A program made the translations under genes and the position numbers. A stretch of DNA of 64,000 nt from Bacillus sp. N13C7. GTDB taxonomy: Bacteria; Bacillota; Bacilli; Bacillales; Bacillaceae. Shown piece after piece: positions 41,877 through 51,037 of the stretch (the first letter of the stretch is position 1; each line of letters begins with the position of its first letter). The notes under the pieces were generated by a model, which did no database searches, was not told the DNA's origin, and saw only the letters and a list, made by a program, of their open reading frames with translations. The stretch spans positions 186,001 through 250,000 of the forward strand of contig NZ_JALAMO010000005.1 of the NCBI RefSeq assembly GCF_026790065.1, written 5' to 3'.

Positions 41877-42146
41877 CTAGTTTCTTGGCTGCTCCGAAAG
41901 CCATTTAAGTAAAAACTCTTTGCATTGCTTTTCAGGAAACAACCATTTCTTACCTACGCGATATTTCGGGAATCTTTCATCATAAAAAAACGTTTCTTTG
42001 ATGAAATTCAGGCTCATATTTGTTTGCCTGCACAATTCTTTCATATCCCAAAAAGTGTATGAGTCTCTTACTTCATTCAACGCTTCTTCGATTTTTCGAA
42101 TACAAAGTTGCTTAATTTCTTCCTCATTTACTTGAACAGAGAACAC
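41877..42146 (-). CDS. Excisionase-like DNA-binding protein, 89 aa
   Basis: GTG after GGAGGTGG. SYTFWDMKELCRQTNMSLNF and PKYRVGKKWLFP form the winged-helix pattern of excisionase-family proteins. Placed in the rightmost early operon next to the immunity region. It may direct excision together with the integrase. Confidence 0.75.
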   Translation of the reverse strand: MFSVQVNEEEIKQLCIRKIEEALNEVRDSYTFWDMKELCRQTNMSLNFIKETFFYDERFPKYRVGKKWLFPEKQCKEFLLKWLSEQPRN

Positions 42147-42158
42147 GTACCCACCTCC

Positions 42159-42404
42159 TCATGATATAAGCATTCGTTCCTTTTTGGGAACAGAAGGTTC
42201 AAAAAAATAGGCGATTGGCACGCCAAAGTGAAAGTGCATTTTTTTTGCATCCTCCAAAGAAAAATCTCCGCCAAATCCATTTAGCTTTTTACTAATAGTA
42301 TTTGGCTTTACCTCTAAAAGAACAGCCACATCTTTGTGTTTTATTTCATTCTCTACAAAGTAAGCTTTGATTTTATTGTATGGCTGTCTATTTCTTCTTT
42401 CCAA
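42159..42404 (-). CDS. Cro-like helix-turn-helix regulator, 81 aa
   Basis: TTG at 42404 follows GGAGGGGGTGAGG; longer forms run through the operator at 42420. The HTH is KDVAVLLEVKPNTISKKLNG (about 22-41), then GGDFSLEDAKKMHFHFGVPI. Divergent from the repressor; likely the lytic-side regulator competing at the same operators. Confidence 0.82.
   Translation of the reverse strand: MERRNRQPYNKIKAYFVENEIKHKDVAVLLEVKPNTISKKLNGFGGDFSLEDAKKMHFHFGVPIAYFFEPSVPKKERMLIS
42176..42191. promoter_or_regulatory. Operator GTTCC-N6-GGAAC, within the cro-like gene
   Basis: GTTCCTTTTTGGGAAC lies inside the 3' end of the cro-like gene, just ahead of the excisionase-like gene. Same pattern as the operators in the divergent control region. 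Confidence 0.6.
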
Positions 42405-42419
42405 TTCCTCACCCCCTCC

Positions 42420-42557
42420 GTTCCTTTTTAGGAACAACTCAAATATAAAACACTTTATTTCCTGTGTCAACAAAAAATGTTCCTATTTAGGAATCCTTTT
42501 TGGATTACTTGTTGCATTTAAGGAACATATAATATAAAATATTCCCGTACGAGGAAT
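42420..42557. promoter_or_regulatory. Divergent immunity control region with four operator-like palindromes
   Basis: Between the cro-like gene and the repressor: GTTCCTTTTTAGGAAC (42420-42435), GTTCCTATTTAGGAAT (42479-42494), GTTGCATTTAAGGAAC (42511-42526) and ATTCCCGTACGAGGAAT (42541-42557, N7 spacing). The first overlaps the leader of the cro-like gene, the last is just before the repressor binding site. Likely sites for the repressor and Cro-like proteins. Confidence 0.75.
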
Positions 42558-42580
42558 ATCGAATAGGAGAAGATAAAAGG

Positions 42581-42952
42581 ATGAACATATTTGGCGAAAG
42601 GTTGAAATCGTTACGGGACAAGAACAAACAGAGTATAAATGAGCTGGTCGTAGATTTGAATAAGAAATATGAAACAAATATCAGTAAAAGTATGATTTCT
42701 AGGTACGAGAACGGACAATCAGATCCGAAGATGGAAGTGGTCCGCATTCTTGCAGATTATTTTAATGTCTCATCTGATTATTTAGTTGGTATATCTGATA
42801 TGGAAATTAAACCATTACAATCAAAAAACCAAGGGAATATAGAAACAATTGCAGCACATCATGATGATGAAGATTGGACAGAAGAAGAGTTAGAAGAAAT
42901 TCGCCGATTTAAAGAATTTGTTAAATCAAAAAGAAAGAACAATCAGGAGTAA
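42581..42952 (+). CDS. Phage repressor, Xre/ImmR type, 123 aa
   Basis: N-terminal HTH (FGERLKSLRDKNKQSINELV; SKSMISRYENGQSDP) and the SDYLVGISD-like end typical of Bacillus phage and ICE repressors; the C-terminal part is acidic without a RecA-dependent Ser/Lys peptidase. With the ImmA-type protease gene directly downstream, de-repression is probably by ImmA cleavage, as in ICEBs1 and phi105. Confidence 0.88.
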   Translation: MNIFGERLKSLRDKNKQSINELVVDLNKKYETNISKSMISRYENGQSDPKMEVVRILADYFNVSSDYLVGISDMEIKPLQSKNQGNIETIAAHHDDEDWTEEELEEIRRFKEFVKSKRKNNQE

Positions 42953-42959
42953 TCTACAA

Positions 42960-43415
42960 ATGAGTTATGAGAACCTTTTAATAGAATCAGAAGAAGCAGC
43001 CGTATCAGTATACGAAAAAAAACTTAGTCGAGGTATAAAAGGTTTATATGCAGATGGAATCATTTGGATAAATAAAAAGTTATCCAATACAGAAAAACGA
43101 GTCATTCTAGCTGAGGAATTAGGACACCATTATACGACAGCTGGACATATTCTCGATCAAACAACTGTTCAAAACAGGAAACAAGAATTGAGAGCAAGAA
43201 ACTGGGCTTACAAAAAATTAGTACCATTAAATAAAATTGTTCAAGCTCATAAATCGGGTGTCAGAAATCGTTATGAGCTGGCTGAGTTTTTGAACGTAAC
43301 TGAAAAATTTTTGGATGAAGCGATTAAAAGATACATTGAGGAATACGGGTTATTTAAGAAGGTGGGAGAAGTAACACTATGCTTTCAACCACTAGGGGTT
43401 ATTGAATTGTTTTAG
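42960..43415 (+). CDS. ImmA/IrrE-type metalloprotease, 151 aa
   Basis: Start at 42960 after CAGGAG. LAEELGHHYTTAGH holds the metal-binding HExxH-like motif, with a preceding long helix. The C terminus has RYELAEFLNVTEKFLDEAIK. Eight bases separate it from the repressor, forming an immR-immA pair; it should cleave the repressor after DNA damage. Confidence 0.87.
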   Translation: MSYENLLIESEEAAVSVYEKKLSRGIKGLYADGIIWINKKLSNTEKRVILAEELGHHYTTAGHILDQTTVQNRKQELRARNWAYKKLVPLNKIVQAHKSGVRNRYELAEFLNVTEKFLDEAIKRYIEEYGLFKKVGEVTLCFQPLGVIELF

Positions 43416-43480
43416 ACTTCTGAATAAAAAAATTTAACCATCAAACCGAACGTATATTCTTATAAGAGGTGATCGTTTTT

Positions 43481-44626
43481 ATGGCAAGTTTTCGCAAACA
43501 TTCAAATGGAACATGGGAATATAGAATTCGTTACAAAGATCCTATCAATCAAAAGTTTAAAGAAAAGTCCAAGCGTGGTTTTTCTACAAAAAAAGAGGCT
43601 CAATTGGCTGCAGCTGAAACAGAAAAACGAATTTTTAATGATCTTGAATTGGATAATCACCCCTACTATCTTAAAAATTATCTGCAAGACTGGTTAAAAG
43701 AATATAAATTAGGATCAGTGCGCAAAAACACTTTTGAATTACATAAACGAAACATAAATAATCATATCATTCCGTACTTCAAAGACATTGATATTAAAGA
43801 CATAAAACCAATCCTCTACCAAAAATTTATCAACCACCTATGCGAACAAAAATATAGTAAACGAACTATCGAAATTATCCATGGAACAATGCGAAATGCG
43901 ATGGAGAAAGCAGTAATATTAGGAAAGCTCGAAAAAAATCCTTGCTATGGTATTGAAATTAAAACAAATAAAAAACGAGAATACAATATGGAGTTTATCA
44001 ATAGCGATGACATACCCCTTTTTTTACGTGTAGCATATGAATATGGTTATATGTACTATATTTTCTTTAAAACACTCATAAATACTGGCATGCGCAAAGG
44101 CGAGGCTGCTGCTTTACAGTGGTCAGATATTGATTTGAAAAATAAAACTATCTCAATTTCTAAAACTCTAGATTTTAAAGCAGCTTCAAAAGATGAATTA
44201 TTTGGCGACCCAAAGACTTATACATCCAGGCGTATTATTACTATTGATCAAAGGTTGGTTAATGAACTTCACGAACTAAGAAAACGACAAAACGAAGATA
44301 AACTTCAGCTTAATGAGATCTATCACCATGACCTTAACTTAGTCTTCACTCGCAAAGATGGTTCACATTTACCTAAATCGTCCTTGTTTAATGCTTTTGT
44401 CCGAATACTAAATAAAGCTGGTCTAGAGAAACTCCCTATTCATGCCCTTCGTGACACACATGCTGTTTTGCTCCTTGAGTCAGGTGCTTCAATGAAATAT
44501 GTACAAGAACGACTGGGTCATAAAAGTATTCAAGTTACATCAGATATTTACTCACACATCAGCAAAAAGATTGATAGGGATTCAATGAATAAGTACGAAG
44601 ATTATATCTCCACAATTATGGAGTAA
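43481..44626 (+). CDS. Tyrosine integrase, 381 aa
   Basis: Start at 43481 (ASFRKHSNGTWEYRIRYKDP) after AGAGGTGAT. N-terminal AP2-like arm-binding domain, SAM-like core domain (about 60-165), catalytic domain with Arg in NTGMRKGEA, HALRDTHA, GHKSIQVTS and Tyr in SDIYSHIS. Adjacent to attR. It integrates the phage into the 3' end of glnA. Confidence 0.95.
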   Translation: MASFRKHSNGTWEYRIRYKDPINQKFKEKSKRGFSTKKEAQLAAAETEKRIFNDLELDNHPYYLKNYLQDWLKEYKLGSVRKNTFELHKRNINNHIIPYFKDIDIKDIKPILYQKFINHLCEQKYSKRTIEIIHGTMRNAMEKAVILGKLEKNPCYGIEIKTNKKREYNMEFINSDDIPLFLRVAYEYGYMYYIFFKTLINTGMRKGEAAALQWSDIDLKNKTISISKTLDFKAASKDELFGDPKTYTSRRIITIDQRLVNELHELRKRQNEDKLQLNEIYHHDLNLVFTRKDGSHLPKSSLFNAFVRILNKAGLEKLPIHALRDTHAVLLLESGASMKYVQERLGHKSIQVTSDIYSHISKKIDRDSMNKYEDYISTIME

Positions 44627-44643
44627 TTTTTTATTGTTTTTTT

Positions 44644-44661
44644 GTGGGTGTTTTGTGGGTG
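44644..44661 (+). promoter_or_regulatory. Integrase arm-type repeats, right end
   Basis: Two GTGGGTG copies, 11 bp apart, between the integrase stop and the glnA terminator. Same heptamer and spacing as at 1271-1300. Confidence 0.65.
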
Positions 44662-44702
44662 GTCTATGATTTATATTAAGTTATTAAAATTGTTAAATAA
44701 TC

Positions 44703-44734
44703 AAAAAATCCCCTGACACCAATAGTGCCAAGGG
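44703..44734 (-). terminator. glnA terminator
   Basis: Minus strand CCCTTGGCACTATTGGTGTC followed by AGGGGATTTTTTG forms the terminator of glnRA. An identical copy lies in attL, so integration keeps a terminator at both ends. Confidence 0.85.
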
Positions 44735-44801
44735 ATTGAGAGATTAATACTGAGACATATATTGTTCGCGCTCCCAAGGATGAACTTGTGTGCGGAACAT
44801 A
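44704..44801. repeat. attR: 3' end of intact glnA
   Basis: Matches 1073-1170. It contains the last codons and terminator of the functional glnA. The 58 bases at 44704-44761 are identical to attL. Confidence 0.9.
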
Positions 44802-46078
44802 TCCCATTCGATTTCTTTTGCTTCGATGAAGTGTTCGAATAGGTGCTCGCCCAGCGCTTTGACCATGACTTCGTTAGATTTGAATTCTTCTAGCGCTTCT
44901 GCAAGTGTTGCTGGAAGGTCAACGATTCCGTTTTCCATGCGCTCTTCTTTGCTCATCACATAGATGTTGCGGTCGATTGGAGCTGGCGCTTCTAGTTTGT
45001 TTTTGATTCCGTCTAAGCCTGCAGCAAGCAATACGCTAAGTGCAAGGTACGGGTTAGCAGCCGGATCTACGCTGCGTACTTCAACACGAGTGCTGATGCC
45101 GCGGGAAGCCGGAATACGGATAAGCGGGCTTCTGTTTTGCGCGCTCCATGCTACATAACATGGTGCTTCATAGCCAGGAACAAGACGTTTGTATGAGTTT
45201 ACTGTCGGGTTTGTTACTGCTGTAAAGCTTGTTGCGTGCTTCACGATACCTGCAATGAAGTGTTTCGCTGTTTCACTTAATTGAAGATCTGCCTTTTCGT
45301 CATAGAATGCGTTAACGCCATTTTTGAAGAGTGATAGATTGCAGTGCATACCGGAACCGTTCACACCGAACAATGGTTTTGGCATAAATGTCGCATGCAG
45401 ACCGTGTTTACGGGCAATTGTTTTAACAACTAGTTTAAACGTTTGGATGTCGTCACAAGAGCGAACAGCACCAGCATATTTAAAGTCGATTTCGTGCTGG
45501 CCAGGTGCTACTTCGTGGTGAGACGCTTCGATTTCAAAGCCCATCTCTTCAAGCTCAAGTACGATATCGCGGCGGCAGTTTTCTCCCAAGTCAGTCGGGG
45601 CTAAGTCGAAATATCCGCCTTTGTCGTTTAGTTCAAGCGTCGGCTCGCCTTTTTCGTCTAATTTGAATAAGAAGAATTCAGGCTCAGGCCCGAGGTTGAA
45701 ATCGCTGAAGCCGAGGTCTTCCATTTCTTTCAGAATCCGTTTCAAGTTGTTTCGCGGGTCACCTTCGAAAGGTGTGCCATCCGGATTGTAGATATCACAG
45801 ATGAAACGTGCTACTTTACCTTTTTCAGCCGTCCATGGGAAGATAACAAATGTATTTAGATCTGGATACAGGTACATGTCTGACTCTTCGATACGAACGA
45901 ACCCTTCAATAGAAGAACCGTCAAACATGACTTTATTATCAAGCGCTTTTTCAAGCTGGCTTACAGGAATTTCAACATTCTTGATTGTTCCAAGAATGTC
46001 AGTAAATTGAAGGCGGATATACTTGACGTTTTCTTCTTTTACTAATTTTACGATATCTTCTCTAGTGTACTTTGCCAT
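44744..46078 (-). CDS. glnA: Glutamine synthetase, type I
   Basis: 444 aa, full length. GS motifs: DGSSIEGF, beta-grasp start [34 protein letters not shown] and the ATP-site stretch [20 protein letters not shown]. It makes glutamine from glutamate, ammonium and ATP, and in Bacillus also senses nitrogen and controls TnrA and GlnR. Second gene of the glnRA operon. The C terminus SQY is unchanged by prophage insertion even though the crossover lies in its last codons. Confidence 0.98.
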   Translation of the reverse strand: MAKYTREDIVKLVKEENVKYIRLQFTDILGTIKNVEIPVSQLEKALDNKVMFDGSSIEGFVRIEESDMYLYPDLNTFVIFPWTAEKGKVARFICDIYNPDGTPFEGDPRNNLKRILKEMEDLGFSDFNLGPEPEFFLFKLDEKGEPTLELNDKGGYFDLAPTDLGENCRRDIVLELEEMGFEIEASHHEVAPGQHEIDFKYAGAVRSCDDIQTFKLVVKTIARKHGLHATFMPKPLFGVNGSGMHCNLSLFKNGVNAFYDEKADLQLSETAKHFIAGIVKHATSFTAVTNPTVNSYKRLVPGYEAPCYVAWSAQNRSPLIRIPASRGISTRVEVRSVDPAANPYLALSVLLAAGLDGIKNKLEAPAPIDRNIYVMSKEERMENGIVDLPATLAEALEEFKSNEVMVKALGEHLFEHFIEAKEIEWDMFRTQVHPWEREQYMSQY

Positions 46079-46135
46079 TTCGTAAAACTCCTCCTCTAAA
46101 AGGTAAATGTATATAGCAAAACAGTTGCTAACGGA

Positions 46136-46543
46136 TTAATGAAAGAAGCGGGACATGTCGCCTTGACGGAATGTATTCCCTCTTTGAAAACGGCCGGCTT
46201 GCATGAGCTCGTTTTTCAGGAGCTGTCTCAGCTCGTCATCGGACAAATCATGTTTCATTGGTTTTTTCGTCTTTTCGTTTTGTTTTTGCTCCGGCTCGGC
46301 TTCCGCTTTCGCCAGAATCTGTTTAATTCCTGCCATGTTTACACCTTGTTCTATCAGGTGCTTGATTTCTAACAGTTTATCTACATCATGGAAAGAAAAT
46401 AATCGTCTATTCCCTTCGCTTCTAGCTGGAAATATCAGTCCATTTTCCTCATAATATCGAATTTGCCTTGCTGATAACTCAGTTAACTGCATGACAATTC
46501 CTATTGGAAATAAAGGCATTGAGCGGCGAATATTATCACTCAT
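46136..46543 (-). CDS. glnR: Nitrogen repressor GlnR
   Basis: 135 aa MerR-family regulator: [23 protein letters not shown], then [20 protein letters not shown], and the C-terminal autoinhibitory tail ending GDMSRFFH. Represses its own operon with feedback-inhibited glutamine synthetase. First gene of the operon, 58 bases before glnA. Confidence 0.98.
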
Positions 46544-46574
46544 CTCAATTTCCTCCTTTTCTTAACTTAGTTTC

Positions 46575-46625
46575 ATTATAGGTGATGTTATATTTTGTGT
46601 CAATAAGATGTAAGGATTCTTAACA
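46575..46625 (-). promoter_or_regulatory. glnRA promoter with two GlnR boxes
   Basis: Minus strand -35 TTGACA, 17-bp spacer, -10 TATAAT (46575-46603). GlnR/TnrA boxes of type TGTNA-N7-TNACA are at 46609-46625 (TGTTAAGAATCCTTACA) and overlapping the promoter at 46586-46602 (TGACACAAAATATAACA), giving repression in good nitrogen. Confidence 0.92.
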
Positions 46626-46652
46626 TGAAATTCAGTGAAATTTTTAAAAAAT

Positions 46653-47918
46653 TTAAATTAATTTCTTTTTCATAAGTGAATCCACTGCACTGCATAACGC
46701 ATTCTTCACATGCGAATAGGTTAATCCTCCCTGAACATACGCTACATACGGCGGACGGATAGGGCCGTCTGCTGATAATTCAATGCTTGCCCCTTGTATA
46801 AATGTGCCTGCCGCCATAATGACATCATCTTCGTATCCCGGCATGTAGGCCGGATACGGCGTCACGTGGGCATTGATCGGCGATGCATATTGAATTGCCT
46901 GACAAAAGGCAATCATCTTTTCTCTGTCAGAAAACTCAACGGATTGTATCAAATCTGTTCTTTTCGCATCCCATTTCGGGTTTGAAGTGAAGCCCAGTTT
47001 TTCAAGGAATCTTGCGGTAAACACCGCTCCCTTTAAGCTTTGTGACACCACGTGAGGCGCCAAAAAGAAGCCCTGGTACATTTCTTGGAGCGAGTAAAGA
47101 GATGCTCCTGCTTCTCTGCCGATCCCAGGTGACGTCATACGGTATGAACAAGCTTCAATCCATTTCGCTTTTCCGACGAGATAGCCTCCTGTTTTCGCAA
47201 GACCGCCGCCGGGATTCTTAATGAGAGATCCCGCCATCAGATCGGCTCCGACATGGCAAGGCTCAAGTTCTTCCACAAATTCACCGTAGCAGTTGTCCAC
47301 AAAAACGATAAGATTCTCATTAATTTCTTTAACAAAGCGGATCATTTCTTTTATTTCACTAATTAAGAAAGACGGGCGATTCGCATATCCTTTTGAGCGC
47401 TGAATGCCGATTACTTTCGTCTTCGAATTGATCGCAGCGGCGACTGCATCATAGTCTATTTTTCCGTCTTCTGTCAGATCAACCGCATTGTAGCCGATTT
47501 GAAAATCCTTTAACGATCCAGCATTTTCCCCGCCTCTGACGCCTACAATTTCTTCGAGCGTATCATATGGTTTGCCCGTGATATAAAGAAGCTCGTCCCC
47601 CGGTCTGAGAACGCCGAACAAAGCAATCGAGATGGCATGGGTGCCTGAGATAATTTGCGGCCTTACGAGCCCCGCTTCTCCGCCAAACACATCCGCATAA
47701 ATGCTTTCAAGCGTGTCTCTCCCGATATCATCATAGCCGTATCCTGTAGACGGCGTGAAATGCATGTCGCTAACTTTGTGTTTTCTATAGCTTTGAAGCA
47801 CCCTCCATTCATTGCGCTCACTGATTTCTTCTATTTGTTTATGAACGCCGGCAATGTCCGCTTCCACTTCCATTGCCGTTTTTTTCAATAATTCTCCGTG
47901 TGTTAATGTGTCAAACAT
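46653..47918 (-). CDS. ynbB: YnbB, PLP-dependent Cys/Met-metabolism-like enzyme
   Basis: 421 aa. A fold-type I PLP enzyme of the methionine gamma-lyase/aluminium-resistance family: RPQIISGTHAISIALFGVLR, DNCYGEFVEELEP (PLP-binding Asp) and SLIKNPGGGLAKTGGYLVG with the Schiff-base Lys. Substrate in Bacillus is not settled. Follows hflX in the same direction. Confidence 0.9.
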   Translation of the reverse strand: MFDTLTHGELLKKTAMEVEADIAGVHKQIEEISERNEWRVLQSYRKHKVSDMHFTPSTGYGYDDIGRDTLESIYADVFGGEAGLVRPQIISGTHAISIALFGVLRPGDELLYITGKPYDTLEEIVGVRGGENAGSLKDFQIGYNAVDLTEDGKIDYDAVAAAINSKTKVIGIQRSKGYANRPSFLISEIKEMIRFVKEINENLIVFVDNCYGEFVEELEPCHVGADLMAGSLIKNPGGGLAKTGGYLVGKAKWIEACSYRMTSPGIGREAGASLYSLQEMYQGFFLAPHVVSQSLKGAVFTARFLEKLGFTSNPKWDAKRTDLIQSVEFSDREKMIAFCQAIQYASPINAHVTPYPAYMPGYEDDVIMAAGTFIQGASIELSADGPIRPPYVAYVQGGLTYSHVKNALCSAVDSLMKKKLI

Positions 47919-47935
47919 GTCTTTGAATTTCCTTC

Positions 47936-49198
47936 CTACATATACTTCTTTAATTCACCGATGATGTTTTGCTCTTCTTGTACATAACCTGATATGTCGT
48001 ACCGTTCATTTTCTTCATTAAAATAGAAGCGGTCAACCATCGTTTCCGATTTGATTCTTGAAAGGAGCTTGCCTTCACTTGCCGGCACATGCGCTTCAAA
48101 CGACGTTAACAGCTCTTGGCGCAAATAGCGTTGAATCGCTTCTTTAAACATTTCAGCGTCTTCCTCAAATTTTGCACTGACCATAATGTGGTCCCTTCCG
48201 GCGGACGGAATAAAATCAGGCAGCCTTTGATCCCGCTTATTGTAAGCCGTCAGCATCGGGATGTCGTCGGCCTCAAGCTCCTCAAGCAACCGAAGCACTG
48301 TTTTTTCGTGTCCCGGGTAATCCTCATTTGAGGAATCAATCAAATGCAGGATCAAATCCGCCTCTTTGACTTCCTCAAGCGTTGACCGGAATGCAGCAAT
48401 CAATGTCGTCGGAAGATCCTGAATAAAACCTACTGTATCTGACAGAAGCACACTGTAGCCGCTTGGGAGGACCATTTTTCTGGTCATCGGGTCCAACGTG
48501 GCAAACAGGAGGTCTTCCTCATAGCTGTCAGCACTTGTCAGGCGGTTGAACCATGTTGATTTCCCCGCGTTTGTATATCCGACAAGCGCAATTTGAAGCA
48601 CACCGTTTTTCTTTCTTCTTTCACGGTATCGGCTTCTATGGCAAATAACAGTTGAAAGCTGTGTGTTGATTTCGTGAATGCGATTTCTGATATGGCGGCG
48701 GTCGGTTTCCAGTTTCGTTTCCCCGGGACCTCTCGCCCCAATTCCTCCGCCTTGCCGGGAGAGATTGATTCCTTGTCCCGTCAGGCGCGGAAGTGCATAT
48801 TGCAGCTGCGCCAGTTCAATTTGAAGCTTGCCTTCTCTCGTTCTCGCCCGCTTTGCAAAAATATCTAATATCAATTGCGTGCGGTCAATCATCTTCACTT
48901 CAATTGCTGTTGCCAATGACTTCAGCTGACTTGGCGACAGTTCATCATTAAAGATGAGGAGATCAGCTTCAAGCTCTTCCACCAGTGCCTTCAGCTCTTC
49001 TACCTTTCCTTTTCCTATATATGTAGCTGCGTCAGCCCTGTTCCTTTTTTGTGTGACGCTGGTCAATACTTTTCCGTCTGCTGTTTTTGTCAGAGAGGCA
49101 AGCTCTTCCATAGAATTTTCAAAATGCTCATCCGTGATATGCGGCAGCTGACATCCGACTAAAATAGCTTTTTCCTGAATCGTTTCTTGTTCGTTCAA
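47936..49198 (-). CDS. hflX: HflX-type ribosome-associated GTPase (YnbA)
   Basis: 420 aa from a TTG at 49198 that follows AGAAAGGAAC; the upstream ATG lacks a binding site. N-terminal HflX domain ([20 protein letters not shown]), coiled coil [10 protein letters not shown], then the G domain: [15 protein letters not shown] (G1), [10 protein letters not shown] (G3), NKRD (G4). Binds 50S subunits and splits stalled ribosomes. B. subtilis name ynbA. Confidence 0.95.
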   Translation of the reverse strand: MNEQETIQEKAILVGCQLPHITDEHFENSMEELASLTKTADGKVLTSVTQKRNRADAATYIGKGKVEELKALVEELEADLLIFNDELSPSQLKSLATAIEVKMIDRTQLILDIFAKRARTREGKLQIELAQLQYALPRLTGQGINLSRQGGGIGARGPGETKLETDRRHIRNRIHEINTQLSTVICHRSRYRERRKKNGVLQIALVGYTNAGKSTWFNRLTSADSYEEDLLFATLDPMTRKMVLPSGYSVLLSDTVGFIQDLPTTLIAAFRSTLEEVKEADLILHLIDSSNEDYPGHEKTVLRLLEELEADDIPMLTAYNKRDQRLPDFIPSAGRDHIMVSAKFEEDAEMFKEAIQRYLRQELLTSFEAHVPASEGKLLSRIKSETMVDRFYFNEENERYDISGYVQEEQNIIGELKKYM

Positions 49199-49299
49199 AT
49201 GGATGTTCCTTTCTTTTGCATATTGGGCAGTAGTATTATCATACCAAACCCTGCATGTGTATACCACAAATCGATTGCTTTGAACAGCAAGAAATACAG

Positions 49300-49332
49300 C
49301 AAAAAACAGACCTCTCAGTTTTTGAGAGGTCT
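49300..49332 (-). terminator. Terminator of spoVK
   Basis: Minus strand GACCTCTCAAAAACTGAGAG followed by GTCTGTTTTTT, right after the spoVK stop. Confidence 0.85.
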
Positions 49333-50299
49333 ATGCAGAGCCGGATACTTCTTCTTTAATGGAAAGATCTTGACTTTTAATGGTCATCAAGTCGCTTTTT
49401 AAGTATTGGTCGCCCATTAAAAGCCTCATGGCTTGCGCTCTGATCGATTTTTCGATCACATTCCTGACAAAACGGCCATTGCTGAACTTAATGGGACTTG
49501 TCGTACTTTTCACTGTCATTAAGTAATCTTTTAATTTCCATTCCGCTTCTTGACTGAGCTGGTATTCTCTTTCAGCGATCATTCGTTTGGCAATCTCCAT
49601 GAGCTGGGTCACAGAATAATCCGGAAAGTCTATGGAGATGGGAAATCTTGATTGGAGACCGGGATTTAATGAGAGAAAATGATCCATTTCCCGCGAATAT
49701 CCGGCGAGAATTAAAATAAATTCATGCTGTTTGTCTTCCATATGCTTTACAAGTGTATCGATAGCTTCTTTCCCAAAGTCTTTTTCGCCGCCTCTTGCCA
49801 GCGAGTAGGCTTCGTCTATAAACAAAATGCCGCCTAATGACTTTTTGATTAAATCTCTCGTCTTTTGGGCGGTGTGGCCGATATATTCCCCGACCAGATC
49901 AGCCCGCTCCGCTTCTATGAGGTGGCCTTTTGACAGGACATTCATTTCAAAGAACAGCTTGCCGATCAGCCGTGCAACCGTCGTTTTTCCTGTTCCCGGA
50001 TTTCCTTTAAACATCATGTGCAGCGCTTGCTTCCCCACCTTTAAACCTTGCTCCGCGCGTTTTTGGTTCACAAAAATCCAAGCGTATATTTCCTTGATGT
50101 TACGCTTCATTTCCTCCATTCCAACCAGTGCACTCATCTCTTTTTCTATTTCCTTCAAAATGCTGTGCTTCGCTTCGTTTTTTTGCAAAGCGGCCTGATA
50201 CTCCGCTTCTGCCTCAGCATTTGTCAGCACTTGCTTCTGCCCGTTCAGAATAATGTTGATCTGTCCGTTGTTTTTATAAGTCACAGCACGCTCCAACAT
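49331..50299 (-). CDS. spoVK: Stage V sporulation protein K, AAA ATPase
   Basis: 322 aa from ATG 50299 after GAGAGGTGA. CbbX-type AAA: Walker A KGNPGTGKTTVARLIG, Walker B GGILFIDEAYSLARGG, sensor ILILAGYSREMDHFLSLNPG and LQSRFP. Needed for spore maturation in B. subtilis. Mother-cell expression is known from 168; I could not confirm the promoter by eye. Confidence 0.95.
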   Translation of the reverse strand: MLERAVTYKNNGQINIILNGQKQVLTNAEAEAEYQAALQKNEAKHSILKEIEKEMSALVGMEEMKRNIKEIYAWIFVNQKRAEQGLKVGKQALHMMFKGNPGTGKTTVARLIGKLFFEMNVLSKGHLIEAERADLVGEYIGHTAQKTRDLIKKSLGGILFIDEAYSLARGGEKDFGKEAIDTLVKHMEDKQHEFILILAGYSREMDHFLSLNPGLQSRFPISIDFPDYSVTQLMEIAKRMIAEREYQLSQEAEWKLKDYLMTVKSTTSPIKFSNGRFVRNVIEKSIRAQAMRLLMGDQYLKSDLMTIKSQDLSIKEEVSGSA

Positions 50300-50406
50300 T
50301 TTCACCTCTCTGTTCTCTCTATATGATATTCAAGCGGATGCCTTTTGTGACAAACGCCTATCATGTGTCGAAACAATTGCTTTTTTCGGGAACGGTCAGG
50401 AATCTT

Positions 50407-50936
50407 GCGCTTTCCCGAGAAATACTTTATTTCTTATTGTATTCACGGACATGGGATGGACAAACCAAGAGATTTTATTTTTAACAATTTGTTTAGAACA
50501 TTAGCATTGAATATGGTAATATTTCTTTGATATATCCACCTCTTACTTTATATCAGAAGCAACGATATGAAATATTCTTTCTATCACCTTGCTGGACACT
50601 TCGCTCAAAAAAAGCCCGCAGCGGAAAATACCGCCTAAGCCGTGTTCTTTGTTCGTAAGGCGTGCCACTTTCAGTTTCAACACCCAACCCGGGGCCAGAA
50701 TACGAATCGATTAGTTGATTCGGTGTAGATCTAAGAGACCAACTTTTTCTTCTACTGATAATGATTCGTCGCTTTAATGAAATGCTTGCTCCTCGAAACA
50801 CAAGCCTAAAACCAGACAGAATCAGTGCAAGATACCCCGAATCCGCAATACCCAAAATAAATGACATATTCATATTTTTTAATCCAATGGGATCTGCTGT
50901 CACTTCATGTTGAATTGTGCGCTTTCCCGAGAAATA
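50407..50936. repeat. Insertion flanked by 18-bp direct repeats between spoVK and cwlC
   Basis: GCGCTTTCCCGAGAAATA occurs at 50407-50424 and again at 50919-50936, 512 bases apart. Collapsing the repeat would leave an ordinary short intergenic region before cwlC. No transposase is inside. The segment holds the doubtful 116-codon frame at 50553 and a hairpin near 50605-50640. Confidence 0.6.
50553..50903 (-). CDS. Doubtful ORF in the repeat-flanked insert, 116 aa
   Basis: Open frame with one hydrophobic stretch (ILGIADSGYLALILSGF) followed by an Arg/Ser-rich part that reads like non-coding DNA. The start is GTG with no clear binding site. It may be a fragment of a transferred gene or chance. 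Confidence 0.2.
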   Translation of the reverse strand: MTADPIGLKNMNMSFILGIADSGYLALILSGFRLVFRGASISLKRRIIISRRKSWSLRSTPNQLIDSYSGPGLGVETESGTPYEQRTRLRRYFPLRAFFERSVQQGDRKNISYRCF

Positions 50937-51037
50937 ATTTCCGCATATGTAAGGGTTATTTCCTCATTTTTCAGACGGATGATAATCGTACAAGCAGAAG
51001 CCGTGTTTTTTCATATCCTGTAATGAGGTGATGAAGA

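Larger units (their letters stand above)
1073..44761. mobile_element. Complete siphovirus prophage integrated at the glnA 3' end
   Basis: About 43.7 kb bounded by a direct repeat of the glnA 3' end. It carries an integrase and immunity genes at the right end, early DNA-metabolism genes, an ArpU-type late regulator, HNH endonuclease, P27-type small terminase, large terminase, HK97-type portal, protease and capsid, long non-contractile tail genes, holin and amidase, then conversion genes. The structural genes look intact except for one frameshifted XkdX-like gene. Gene order is that of lambdoid Bacillus siphophages; I cannot name the closest phage without a search. Confidence 0.95.

Noticed and set aside
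43502-43697. Alternative frames within the integrase
   Set aside because: No binding sites; the integrase frame is complete and explains the region.
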